Below are positions 8,282 through 16,262 of a stretch of DNA of 64,000 bases, piece after piece. Below the pieces are notes generated by a model. It did not search any database, had not been told where the DNA came from, and was given only the letters and a program-made list of their open reading frames with translations. Position 1 is the first letter of the stretch. Each line of letters opens with the position of its first letter. The stretch is from Mucilaginibacter pankratovii (GTDB lineage Bacteria > Bacteroidota > Bacteroidia > Sphingobacteriales > Sphingobacteriaceae), in contig NZ_JACWMY010000021.1 of the NCBI RefSeq assembly GCF_014773265.1, positions 1-64,000 on the forward strand, written 5' to 3'. The position numbers were made by a program, and so were the translations under genes.

Positions 8282-8840
8282 AGCTAACCCAAATTACAAA
8301 AAATACATTACAGATACACCATCTATAACTATTATTATTACGTAGCTCGTAGAGGAAGCTTTTCGAACCTCTTTTTAGATGATTTAAGATTGTTGGCCGC
8401 GCCATAACAATTATCAACGTATTGAAATTGAAACATTTATTAAAAGATTGCAAAATATTCCTTTTAAAAATTAGTTAACATAAAATTATTTAACCTTAGT
8501 ATTCCCGACCTTGATTTGTTGGAAGAAAAGAAGCAAAAGAATCGAAGAAATTTAGAGTTGTTTAAATACTGTTTAAGATTCGAGTCCTGCTCCCGCTAAG
8601 ATACCGATTAGCCACAATCGGACTAATGTAAGGTTGCTTGCAAAACCGCGCTACAAAGAGCGTTTGGCATTGGGAAAAATGGATGTAGAAAATCAAAATC
8701 TAATCGTGCCTATATTAATGTTGCACAGCCAGCCAGAACCCTGGAAGATCAAATTGGAGAAATCGCCAAGTTGATTGTGAGTTTTATTATATAACCAACA
8801 ATGACTTTGCGCGCCGAAAACACTGTGCAACTGATCGCTA
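8282..8840. other. Divergent intergenic region with a tRNA-end-like sequence
   Basis: This 560-base AT-rich region separates the leftward FRG gene from the rightward STAND cluster. It contains a sequence like the 3' end of a tRNA (8577-8598) and a small hairpin CCGATT/AATCGG (8604-8621). An unstarted open frame at about 8619-8797 (peptide including INVAQPARTLEDQIGEIAK) could be a gene relic. No intact gene is seen. Confidence 0.45.
8577..8598 (+). other. tRNA 3'-end-like sequence, possible attachment site
   Basis: The sequence reads like a T-loop (TTCGAGT), a T-stem 3' strand (CCTGC), an acceptor 3' strand (TCCCGCT) and a discriminator A. The matching 5' T-stem and acceptor strands are absent upstream, so it is not an intact tRNA. 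Integrated elements commonly duplicate a tRNA 3' end at one boundary. An att role is inferred. No second copy is seen in this window. Confidence 0.4.
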
Positions 8841-9404
8841 ATGTTGAGGCGCGCATTGTCCTTTCTCCAATTGATAAGACGAAATTCCACAGTTCTAAGG
8901 GATGGTCATTTATCATCAGACTCCCTTCCCGCTAATCATAAAAATGAGATCAAGGCTTATTTCAATTCCATTAACGACGAGATTACCACTCAACTTTTAA
9001 CAGACTTCATCAAACGAATTAGCTGGGATTTTTCAGGACAAGTCCCGGAAGCAGCAGTAGAAATGCTCTACAATCAAATTTTAGCCCTATTAAGCAATCC
9101 GAAATTTGACGATAAACAACCCGCCTTCTTAATGGAGGTTTTACTGTCGGAAATATGTCGCTGCTCGCAATTGAAAGACCCTGATCAGCGGATGGTTAAC
9201 CGCGAGTTGCTGAATAAGGCTCTGGCAATCAAAATGGAGGAATTAGAGCAATACAGTAACCGCAGATTTTTGGGCTTACTGGACCAGCGGATTGGTCAAA
9301 TCTATAGAACGCTGAATGACATGCAGCAGGAGATCCGAGGGCTTAAAACGCAGTTAATTTCTTCCAATAATAAAACCATACTCGACAGGCCGTTTTCCAA
9401 TTAG
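8841..9404 (+). CDS. Helical protein of unknown function, STAND-cluster companion
   Basis: This is a 187-residue, mostly helical product. Residues 35-120 carry amphipathic helices (EIKAYFNSINDEITTQLLTD, AAVEMLYNQILALLS). Residues 125-175 form a probable coiled coil (NKALAIKMEELEQYSNRRF, RTLNDMQQEIRGLKTQL). No known family is recognised. The first ~30 residues are basic and look unlike the rest. The ATG at 8841 is the only one available, because an in-frame stop lies 7 bases upstream. The true N-terminus may therefore be altered by an upstream frameshift. The gene precedes the NB-ARC NTPase gene by 126 bases on the same strand, so it could be an adaptor or effector for it. Confidence 0.55.
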   Translation: MLRRALSFLQLIRRNSTVLRDGHLSSDSLPANHKNEIKAYFNSINDEITTQLLTDFIKRISWDFSGQVPEAAVEMLYNQILALLSNPKFDDKQPAFLMEVLLSEICRCSQLKDPDQRMVNRELLNKALAIKMEELEQYSNRRFLGLLDQRIGQIYRTLNDMQQEIRGLKTQLISSNNKTILDRPFSN

Positions 9405-9530
9405 AAGAATGTTTTTCATGCCTTAGATATCAATTTTATAGTCGCAATAATTTCCGCAAACATTACAACATTTCAGCGGACTATTATTATTTTAAGCCTT
9501 TGTAGAAATCACAGTCACCAGAGCAAAATT

Positions 9531-11567
9531 ATGGTAATAACACTCACCTTAGGGACTATTTCCGCATTTATAGGCAGCTCCGCGTTAGGGGGATTTATCG
9601 GAAATCGCGTAGATGCCATGACGGTAAATCACATCATTGATCCCGTGTTAGATGGCCTAAAACCTAAGGTAGACCAAAATGGTCTTCCCGTTAACGAACA
9701 TCTCGGTAGAATGCTTAAAAAGGCGAGTTTATTCGCCTCGCAGGCTTTATTTGAGGCATTCTTAAGTGAAGCAGAAACTATGGAGCGGCTAACCGGCGAA
9801 TGGCCACTCGGGATCGAAAATGATGCATTTAGGGCAACATTCGACGTCTATCTAAATAATCAAGAAGCTATACTTGAATTGCCATACCCAGAGTTAGAAC
9901 ACGATGAAGCTTACGGAAGGATCGAAGGGTTGTTAGCGGCTTCTTCTGCAAATCAAGAAAATATTATTCAATTTAGAAATCGACTATCCGCTGAAATAAA
10001 ATCACGTTACGTGGTACAGCTTCAGCAAGATTTAGGCTTAAACGCCTTTCCCGCTAAGTTGAACGAGATGATCATTAATGGGTGGTTTTTAGATGGTAAA
10101 TTTATCGATTGGTTTGAACTAATGGCTTTGAAGTTCGCAGCCCTACTTAAGGACAGTGGTAATGCGGAAGCGCAATTAGCATTTCAAATGCGTTTGTTAT
10201 CAGATATTAAGATCGAAACCGAAAATATTCGACTTGATATGGCCAAAGTTTTAAACGACCCTGAAAAGTATTTCCCAAAACTTGGAAGTATTGAAAAGCT
10301 CGGGCCGAAACTAGATCGTTGGATAAAGACTTTAAAAACCAGCTTAAAGCAAATCGATCATACAACAACAGAGACATTTGTTATCGCACAGAGATCTGAA
10401 TTCAAGATCGATGATTTAAAAAATGAATTGATCACGATCAGAAGAGAAATCTCATCATTATCTACCCAAGGTACTACCGCTGTTGAGAGAAAATCCCTTA
10501 ATATTCTGCCACAATACTTGGGGGAGGTGATAGGGCGAAATGAGGATTTAGAATTATTGAACGAAGATTTAGTAAATTGTGAAAGTAACATTTTAATTAA
10601 AGGAATTGGGGGTATCGGAAAGTCAACGTTTCTGAAAGCTTATTTAAGAAAATATCGAGAACAGTTCAATCACATCGTTTTTTTTGAGTTCTCCAATAAC
10701 GAAGAGTTGACTCTAAGTGATCCGGAACGCTTTGTTAATTTGGTTGCTGGAGATGATATTTTGATTGAAAACCTGGGGCTCACATTCAATGAGGATGCAA
10801 CCAATATGTTCAAGTGCAGGCAAATTATGTTTCAATTACAGAATATTCCCGGACTTAACTTAATGGTCATTGACAATGCTGATGAAAGCGTAGTTAAGTT
10901 GATCGATATTATCCCAAGCCCTCCAACTTGGAGAACTCTGATCTCAAGTCGAGAGGAAATCGACGGATTCCAAACCCGGGAACTCACATCGTTAAGTCCT
11001 ACAAACACCATTAAACTATTCCGTTATTGGCATCCTGCAATAATTGACGAGGAAGAAGTTGGTACTTTACTAAAATTGATTGACTATCATACGCTTATGA
11101 CGGAATTAATTAGTAAGACTATTACTGCGTCAAAAGGATTTATTAGTGTGTCTGATATCGAATTGAAGTTTAGGAATCATGAACTACATGACCCTAACAT
11201 CAATGAATTGATCAAAATATCAAAGCCAGGAATGTCAACAACACTATTTGAACAACTTATAATGACATTTGATATGGCCAAATTCAGTGATGCAGAGATC
11301 AGTACGCTTAAATATTTTTATTACCTACCGTCTGAATTTTATGAAGTGAAATTATTGGCGGAGTGGTTAAATATCCCGGAAAAGGATCTGAGACAGTTCA
11401 ACAGGACTATATCTCAATTAAGCGAAAAAGGTTGGCTTTATGTAGAGAACAATTCATGCAAAATGCATCGATTGATCCAAGAGATGATATTTTATAAATT
11501 AAATCCAAGTTTGAAAGACGTTCAGCCATTGCTCCAGACATTTTATAAACTCGCTACAAAAAATTAA
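9531..11567 (+). CDS. NB-ARC/STAND NTPase with novel N-terminal region
   Basis: This is a 678-residue protein. Residues 1-26 are glycine/hydrophobic and could be a membrane-associated helix. About 30-325 is helical and unassigned, ending in a coiled-coil-like stretch. A STAND NTPase follows: VIGRNEDL (333-340), Walker A KGIGGIGKST (357-366, Lys364), Walker B LNLMVIDNAD (442-451), and an ISSRE sensor-like motif (471-475). The C-terminus (about 570-670) looks like a winged helix. STAND proteins are signalling switches that oligomerise after a sensor detects a trigger, and many bacterial ones defend against phages. The usual C-terminal TPR sensor is missing here. It is encoded by the next gene, two bases downstream. 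Confidence 0.8.
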   Translation: MVITLTLGTISAFIGSSALGGFIGNRVDAMTVNHIIDPVLDGLKPKVDQNGLPVNEHLGRMLKKASLFASQALFEAFLSEAETMERLTGEWPLGIENDAFRATFDVYLNNQEAILELPYPELEHDEAYGRIEGLLAASSANQENIIQFRNRLSAEIKSRYVVQLQQDLGLNAFPAKLNEMIINGWFLDGKFIDWFELMALKFAALLKDSGNAEAQLAFQMRLLSDIKIETENIRLDMAKVLNDPEKYFPKLGSIEKLGPKLDRWIKTLKTSLKQIDHTTTETFVIAQRSEFKIDDLKNELITIRREISSLSTQGTTAVERKSLNILPQYLGEVIGRNEDLELLNEDLVNCESNILIKGIGGIGKSTFLKAYLRKYREQFNHIVFFEFSNNEELTLSDPERFVNLVAGDDILIENLGLTFNEDATNMFKCRQIMFQLQNIPGLNLMVIDNADESVVKLIDIIPSPPTWRTLISSREEIDGFQTRELTSLSPTNTIKLFRYWHPAIIDEEEVGTLLKLIDYHTLMTELISKTITASKGFISVSDIELKFRNHELHDPNINELIKISKPGMSTTLFEQLIMTFDMAKFSDAEISTLKYFYYLPSEFYEVKLLAEWLNIPEKDLRQFNRTISQLSEKGWLYVENNSCKMHRLIQEMIFYKLNPSLKDVQPLLQTFYKLATKN

Positions 11568-11569
11568 TC

Positions 11570-13291
11570 ATGGAAGGTTTAACATTATTAAAATCGAAAA
11601 ACCACATTCCATACTTTGAACATTTCGTAGGTAGGCTTACCTCCGAGGAACAAAATACCGTCCAAATAGCACTGATATTTAACGTCATCGGTGTGGATTA
11701 TTTTAAAAATAACGATTTGACAAAAGCTAAAAGTTTTTTGGGGAAAGCTTACGAAATCATCATACCTTTTAGAGATAACAAAGATCAATTTGCTATTTCC
11801 TCGGCCGCGACGGTGATCGGAAACATTGGCGTAATTGAAATGAAACTCAACAATCTTGAAGATGCGTTAGGGTTCTTAGAACTCGCGGCAAAAACTGACT
11901 ACGGGATGTATAAAGATGGTTTAAAATCAGCGGAGGACACTGCGCATTCCCTTACTAACCTTGGAGACTATTGGTTAGAATACCATGATCTTTATAATGC
12001 CGGAGAATTTTATGATCAAGCGCTGCTTCTTTGGGACCTGGCAATAGAAAAAGCCCCCACCGCTGCAATTAAATTACGCAAAGCAAGGCTATTAAATAAG
12101 TTCGCTCAGATTCATTTTATGCGATCACAATACATAATTGCGGAGAGATACTGTAAGGAAGCAGTTGATATCATTAAAGAATATGAGTCACCCACGGTTG
12201 AAGTACTTGAACCGTTAGTTGAAATATATCTTACGCTCGGGCAGGTGTTACAAAAAGCTCGCGCGAAAAATGAAGCGGAAAGGATATATAAACACGGTAT
12301 TACACTTGCAGAAGCATTGGCTAAAGAGTCTGAAAATGCTTTTGGGCCAGTATTAACTAATCTGCTTTGTCATTTTGGCGCATGTAAGAGAGAATTTGGC
12401 GAATTAGACGAAGCCGAAGAAATTTTGCTTTCGGGATTGGATCGATATAGAAAACATTCAGAATTATTACCAGAGAAATACCAAGTCAATATAGCCAAGG
12501 CCTACATGGATCTTGGAGTAATTTATGCTGAACAGAGAAAATACGATCTATCGGAAGTTTCCTACAACGAATCTTTGTCGATCAAAGAAAAGTTAGCGTT
12601 AAAGAATCCCTCTTTTGAGTCATCAAAATTGTCTGTATACAATAATAGAGCAGGACTTTACAGATCGATGGGAAACTTGGAAAGAGCACTGGAGGATTTT
12701 AAAAAGGCTTTAGCGATCGCGGAAGGTGGGCTAGATGATGAAAAACTTGCTGTTAGCAGTTTAAGAGCAAATATCCTTACAAACATAGCCTATGTACAAC
12801 ATGATCTCGACGATCCTGAATTCGAGAAGTCTATCGACTTAGCGATCACGATCTACAGAAATATAGTTACAAAGGATAAAGATTTCTATAAACTTCCGTT
12901 TGCTGATGTCCTGGTAAAGAAAGGCAAAATGTTAGGTGATCGAGGGAGTTTAAAGGATGCGTTGATCCCACTAAACGAAGCAATAGAAATTCAAACGGCT
13001 CTGTTGTCAGATGACAACGACATATGGTTATCGGCATCAGACACACTAACAATGCTTATAGCTTGTCACTTGGACTTGGATAATGTTAGGCTTGCAGGCG
13101 GCATGATACACATGAATCTGTTAACATTAAGAAGATATGATAAGTCCAAGAAGCATTTTCAAAAAGCACTTCAATGGACTTATGATCTTTTCAGGTCAAG
13201 AAATTACGATTTTATGATTTTTTTAAACGATGTAGAACTCAGTTACAAAGAACTGTATAAAGAGGATTTTTTTGTCAAAAAAGCTAATTAA
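11570..13291 (+). CDS. TPR-repeat protein, probable split sensor of the STAND NTPase
   Basis: This is a 573-residue, almost entirely helical protein with serial tetratricopeptide-like units. Examples are SFLGKAYEII, EDALGFLELAAK, NAGEFYDQALLLWD, NEAERIYKHGITLAE, SEVSYNESLSIKEK, ERALEDFKKALAIAE and KDALIPLNEAIEIQ. At least ten helical-hairpin repeats are apparent. There is no signal peptide or enzymatic domain. The ATG lies two bases after the NTPase stop codon, indicating translational coupling. In typical STAND proteins such a TPR array is fused to the NTPase as the ligand-sensing arm. Here it appears to have become a separate subunit. The trigger is unknown. Confidence 0.75.
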   Translation: MEGLTLLKSKNHIPYFEHFVGRLTSEEQNTVQIALIFNVIGVDYFKNNDLTKAKSFLGKAYEIIIPFRDNKDQFAISSAATVIGNIGVIEMKLNNLEDALGFLELAAKTDYGMYKDGLKSAEDTAHSLTNLGDYWLEYHDLYNAGEFYDQALLLWDLAIEKAPTAAIKLRKARLLNKFAQIHFMRSQYIIAERYCKEAVDIIKEYESPTVEVLEPLVEIYLTLGQVLQKARAKNEAERIYKHGITLAEALAKESENAFGPVLTNLLCHFGACKREFGELDEAEEILLSGLDRYRKHSELLPEKYQVNIAKAYMDLGVIYAEQRKYDLSEVSYNESLSIKEKLALKNPSFESSKLSVYNNRAGLYRSMGNLERALEDFKKALAIAEGGLDDEKLAVSSLRANILTNIAYVQHDLDDPEFEKSIDLAITIYRNIVTKDKDFYKLPFADVLVKKGKMLGDRGSLKDALIPLNEAIEIQTALLSDDNDIWLSASDTLTMLIACHLDLDNVRLAGGMIHMNLLTLRRYDKSKKHFQKALQWTYDLFRSRNYDFMIFLNDVELSYKELYKEDFFVKKAN

Positions 13292-13344
13292 TGGGGATAC
13301 TGACCTTTCTAAATACTTATTTCAAAATTCGCAGGGATGACGGT

Positions 13345-13557
13345 TCAGTTTCGCCGAACGGTATGCCCCTTGGCTTCCAAAACGCCGATGGCATACCAAC
13401 AATACTTTTTGTCACGTTGGAATTGAATTTCATACATCCTCCAAGGTTTTGCGCAGCAAATATCACTATTATCCTGCCGATCTTTTAAGTCACAGCAGGT
13501 GTAAAAAGGGCATTTGTGATTGTCTTTAGATGAAGCCTTCACGCGCGCCGTCGACAT
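13345..13557 (-). CDS. Small cysteine-rich hypothetical protein, possibly a fragment
   Basis: This is a 70-residue frame starting MSTARVKASSKDNHKCPFYT with six cysteines, including two CC pairs (YTCCDLK, DICCAKP). A GGAGGT sequence abuts the ATG, which is unusually strong for Bacteroidota but lies too close to be a standard ribosome site. It overlaps the end of the minus-strand frame at 13539-13892 by 19 bases in another frame. It may be a small gene or the out-of-frame continuation of a decayed one. No family is recognised. Confidence 0.35.
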   Translation of the reverse strand: MSTARVKASSKDNHKCPFYTCCDLKDRQDNSDICCAKPWRMYEIQFQRDKKYCWYAIGVLEAKGHTVRRN

Positions 13558-13892
13558 ACCTCCCTGGTGGCTGAAAAATAATGGTCAAAGGCTATCAATG
13601 CTTTCATGGCGACCGAAATTGTTTCAGGCAAGGTGGTTGCCATAAAATCCCGATCAAATTCAGGATCATTCGCGTTTTCGTCGGGCAAAAATTTATAGAG
13701 ATCAAGATTCCGGGCGCGCAGCAAGATCCCGTAAGCCGAACGCCTACCCTTTAGACGAAGCGGACCGTTCGCTGCGCTTAACCTGGCCGCTTCATCGCCA
13801 TGTTCCCCAGACTGGACATAATTCGAACCATTTGCTGGAAAACTTAAGATTATTATCTCAATTAAATCTTTTCGAAACAGTTGATCCGAGCT
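13539..13892 (-). pseudogene. Gene fragment without a proper start
   Basis: The minus-strand frame is open for 118 codons after a TAG at 13893-13895 and has coding-like composition (FPANGSNYVQSGEHGDEAAR, FLPDENANDPEFDRD, DFMATTLPETISVAMKALI). Its 5' part has no good start codon. The first ATG-started peptide begins only at 13724. It overlaps the cysteine-rich frame at 13345-13557, consistent with a truncated and possibly frameshifted gene. The family is not recognised. Its position between the STAND cluster and core genes fits a scar of past insertion or deletion. Confidence 0.4.
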
Positions 13893-14010
13893 CTATCATG
13901 CGCCCCTAACTGCATGGTATTCGGACCGTAAATTGGAAATTTAACACTTTTATTTAACGTCTAAAATCTTCTCATCGACAATAGATTTGTAGCGGCTAAG
14001 GGGCTATATG

Positions 14011-15468
14011 TTATTTTTCTTGTAACAATTGAGTAATCGCTTTGGTTATAGACGCCCTGTCAGAGGGCCTTGGCGCATTTGTTGTTATTATTTGCCCCTG
14101 CTTGTTGATCAGGATAAAGGATGGATAGCCTGATAATCGATAGGTACCCATGAATAGTTTGGTGGCATCATCGCTGAAGAAATAATTTTCACCTTCCAGG
14201 TGTTTTTCTTTGACTAAGGCCTGCCACTTAATTTCTGTTGATTGCAGGCAAAGGTTGACAAAGACGATGTCCTTACCCTGCATCGCACGATAAAGCGCCG
14301 GCGTACTTTTCATCTCCTCCAGGCAGGGTCCGCACCAGGTAGCGTAAATATCCACATACACCACTTTCCCTGGATATTTGGAGCGGAAATGAGTGAATAT
14401 ATCTGTCGGCGGTAAATCAATCACCTTATTTTGATCCAAATAGTTCACGCCATTGATCTTGGTTGGAGGGAAACTGGGTTTGGTGATCTTTTCCGACAGG
14501 CTTTTTAAAGCATCGTAATAAACGGCTTTTGTAAACCATTGCCCGGCGTTTGCAAGGGAATCCAATATCCCCGGAAATTGACTTACTGTACCCGCCAAAT
14601 GATTATACAGCATATAGTCCCGGCATTCGCCGGCCGGTTCTTTCAGGATGATGCGCACGGCCCTTTGCTCCGCCTCAGCGATACGGCCTTGTTTAGCGGC
14701 CTGATCAATGGTGCTGTCGGTCCGTATTTTATAATAAATATAATTGCTGAGATGATAGGGGAACATCATCGACTGGAAATTAGCCGGATCATAGATGTCA
14801 AAAAACGATTCGGTATAAAATTGAATACGCGCGATGCGCTCGGCCGGGAGACGGTACTTCCCTGTATTACCGTAATCCCCGATATCGTTCGCGATCAGGT
14901 ATTTTACATCCCTTTTTGCCCAGTTTACCACTGCTTTGGAAAGCTGATGCTCTACCGCATATTGATCGATCTTCCTTACATAACGCTGGTAGTCTTGCTG
15001 AACAGCTACCAGCATAGCGGCCGGCTCCAGCGCAGGGTTATTGTGATGTACAGGCAACTTATACAGGTAGTCCACGCATGAATTTAATTGGGTGCTGAAA
15101 ACCGCATGATCACCGCTAATGCGCAGCCAGGCGAAATTGGGCTTGTCCAGTAAAGCCGCATCAATAGTAAGATGTATAGAATCGCCTGGCTGCACATAGA
15201 GATTGATAAAATTGTTGAGGTAATGGACCGTCATATTTTGTGTATACAGCATATGCTCGCTCACCACAAACTCATCCCGGTGGTTCAATTGCACACTCTT
15301 TCCGCCCGGTATCAGGGGGTTACAGAAGTTGAATTTGACTACTTTAGGCGTGGCCGGCGAAACATTGATCACTTTCCCGGTTATGATAACAGTGCCCATT
15401 TCCTGTGGCTTACCAAAAGCAATGGCCACAACAAAGGCAGCCATGAGTAATAAGATTAATTTTTTCAT
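14011..15468 (-). CDS. TlpA-type thioredoxin-domain protein
   Basis: This is a 485-residue exported protein with a signal peptide (residues 1-19). The N-terminal and middle ~330 residues resemble the DUF4369-like region of Bacteroidota TlpA proteins. The C-terminal thioredoxin domain has ATWCGPC (Trp378, Cys379, Cys382) and the cis-proline segment SGYPSFILINKQG. It probably works as a periplasmic thiol-disulfide oxidoreductase. The substrate is unknown. It lies 37 bases downstream of the LytTR regulator gene on the same strand and may be co-transcribed with or controlled by that two-component pair. Confidence 0.85.
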   Translation of the reverse strand: MKKLILLLMAAFVVAIAFGKPQEMGTVIITGKVINVSPATPKVVKFNFCNPLIPGGKSVQLNHRDEFVVSEHMLYTQNMTVHYLNNFINLYVQPGDSIHLTIDAALLDKPNFAWLRISGDHAVFSTQLNSCVDYLYKLPVHHNNPALEPAAMLVAVQQDYQRYVRKIDQYAVEHQLSKAVVNWAKRDVKYLIANDIGDYGNTGKYRLPAERIARIQFYTESFFDIYDPANFQSMMFPYHLSNYIYYKIRTDSTIDQAAKQGRIAEAEQRAVRIILKEPAGECRDYMLYNHLAGTVSQFPGILDSLANAGQWFTKAVYYDALKSLSEKITKPSFPPTKINGVNYLDQNKVIDLPPTDIFTHFRSKYPGKVVYVDIYATWCGPCLEEMKSTPALYRAMQGKDIVFVNLCLQSTEIKWQALVKEKHLEGENYFFSDDATKLFMGTYRLSGYPSFILINKQGQIITTNAPRPSDRASITKAITQLLQEK

Positions 15469-15505
15469 GGATATTTAGATAAGAATTGTTAGTAGATAAA
15501 GCGGA

Positions 15506-16261
15506 TCAGCTCATGGCATTCAACGCTTTTTTGACCGTTTCCAGGCTTTGCCGGGATATGGGTATTTTAGACCGGTCGTCCATCAGCAGCATGCCGTTAT
15601 CTTCTTTTAAAAAGCTTTTAACATACTGCAGGTTGACCAGGTGTGATTGATGCGTCCGCTGAAAATCGTAAGGCTTTAAAAGTTCCTCGAATTCCTTCAG
15701 CGTTTTAGAGACCAGTACCTGGTCGCCGCCCTGAATAAAAAAGGTAGTATAATTATTAGATGCCTCGCAACGGATGATCTGATCGACCTTTACGTAACGG
15801 GTTTCCCGGGACGTGGGTAAGGCTATCTTGGGAAACTCCTGCTGTGATTTTTGAAAGAAGCTGACAAGGTTCGCGATACTCAGATTTTGCTCACGCGCTG
15901 CAAGGCGCGATTTGGCTTTTTCTACGGCCTGCTGTAATTCCGATACGTTGATCGGCTTGAGCAAGTAATCAAGCGCCGAAAATTTGATGGCTTGTATGCC
16001 GTAATGATCATAGGCGGTAACAAAGATCACCTCGAATGTAATGGTAGTAAAAGCCTTCAGTACGTCGAATCCCGAACTTTCCGTTAGCTGGATATCCAGG
16101 AAAACCAGATCAGGTGCCGTATTCCTGATCAGCGCTATGCCGCTTTCCACATCTTCGGCTGTACCGTTGATCGTTACCCCCGTGCACCATTTAGTTAAGA
16201 TCCCCTGCAGGTTCTCTATATTGTGAGGCTCGTCGTCAATAATTACTGCATTAATATTCAT
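15506..16261 (-). CDS. LytTR-family response regulator
   Basis: This is a 251-residue protein. The receiver domain covers residues 1-120 with acidic pair Asp9/Asp10, phosphoacceptor Asp56 (VFLDIQ), Thr/Tyr switch positions in VTAYDH and Lys in LLKPIN. The LytTR DNA-binding domain (about 145-248) contains ALPTSRETRYVKVDQIIRCE, FQRTHQSHLVNL and RSKIPISRQSLETVKKAL. LytTR regulators bind direct-repeat promoter sites and pair with LytS-type kinases. The kinase gene ends one base upstream, so the pair is cognate. The adjacent tlpA-like gene is a candidate target. Confidence 0.93.
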   Translation of the reverse strand: MNINAVIIDDEPHNIENLQGILTKWCTGVTINGTAEDVESGIALIRNTAPDLVFLDIQLTESSGFDVLKAFTTITFEVIFVTAYDHYGIQAIKFSALDYLLKPINVSELQQAVEKAKSRLAAREQNLSIANLVSFFQKSQQEFPKIALPTSRETRYVKVDQIIRCEASNNYTTFFIQGGDQVLVSKTLKEFEELLKPYDFQRTHQSHLVNLQYVKSFLKEDNGMLLMDDRSKIPISRQSLETVKKALNAMS

Positions 16262-16262
16262 A

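Larger units (their letters stand above)
13292..14010. other. Relic region between STAND cluster and core genes
   Basis: No intact gene is convincing here. The minus strand carries two overlapping fragments (13539-13892 and 13345-13557). The last ~120 bases before 14010 hold nothing recognised. GC content rises here compared with the STAND genes, so this marks the probable right edge of the AT-rich accessory segment. Confidence 0.5.

Noticed and set aside
8693..8890. Leftward 65-codon frame between the FRG and STAND genes
   Set aside because: Its translation shows no domain-like pattern, and it lies opposite the start of the helical companion gene.
8801..8935. Rightward 44-codon frame starting MTLRAENTVQ before the 187-residue gene
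   Set aside because: It ends quickly and is in another frame. It could be the true N-terminus after a frameshift, but I cannot show this.
13291..13488. Rightward 65-codon frame after the TPR gene
   Set aside because: It is the complement of the better minus-strand frame at 13345-13557 and has no recognisable features.
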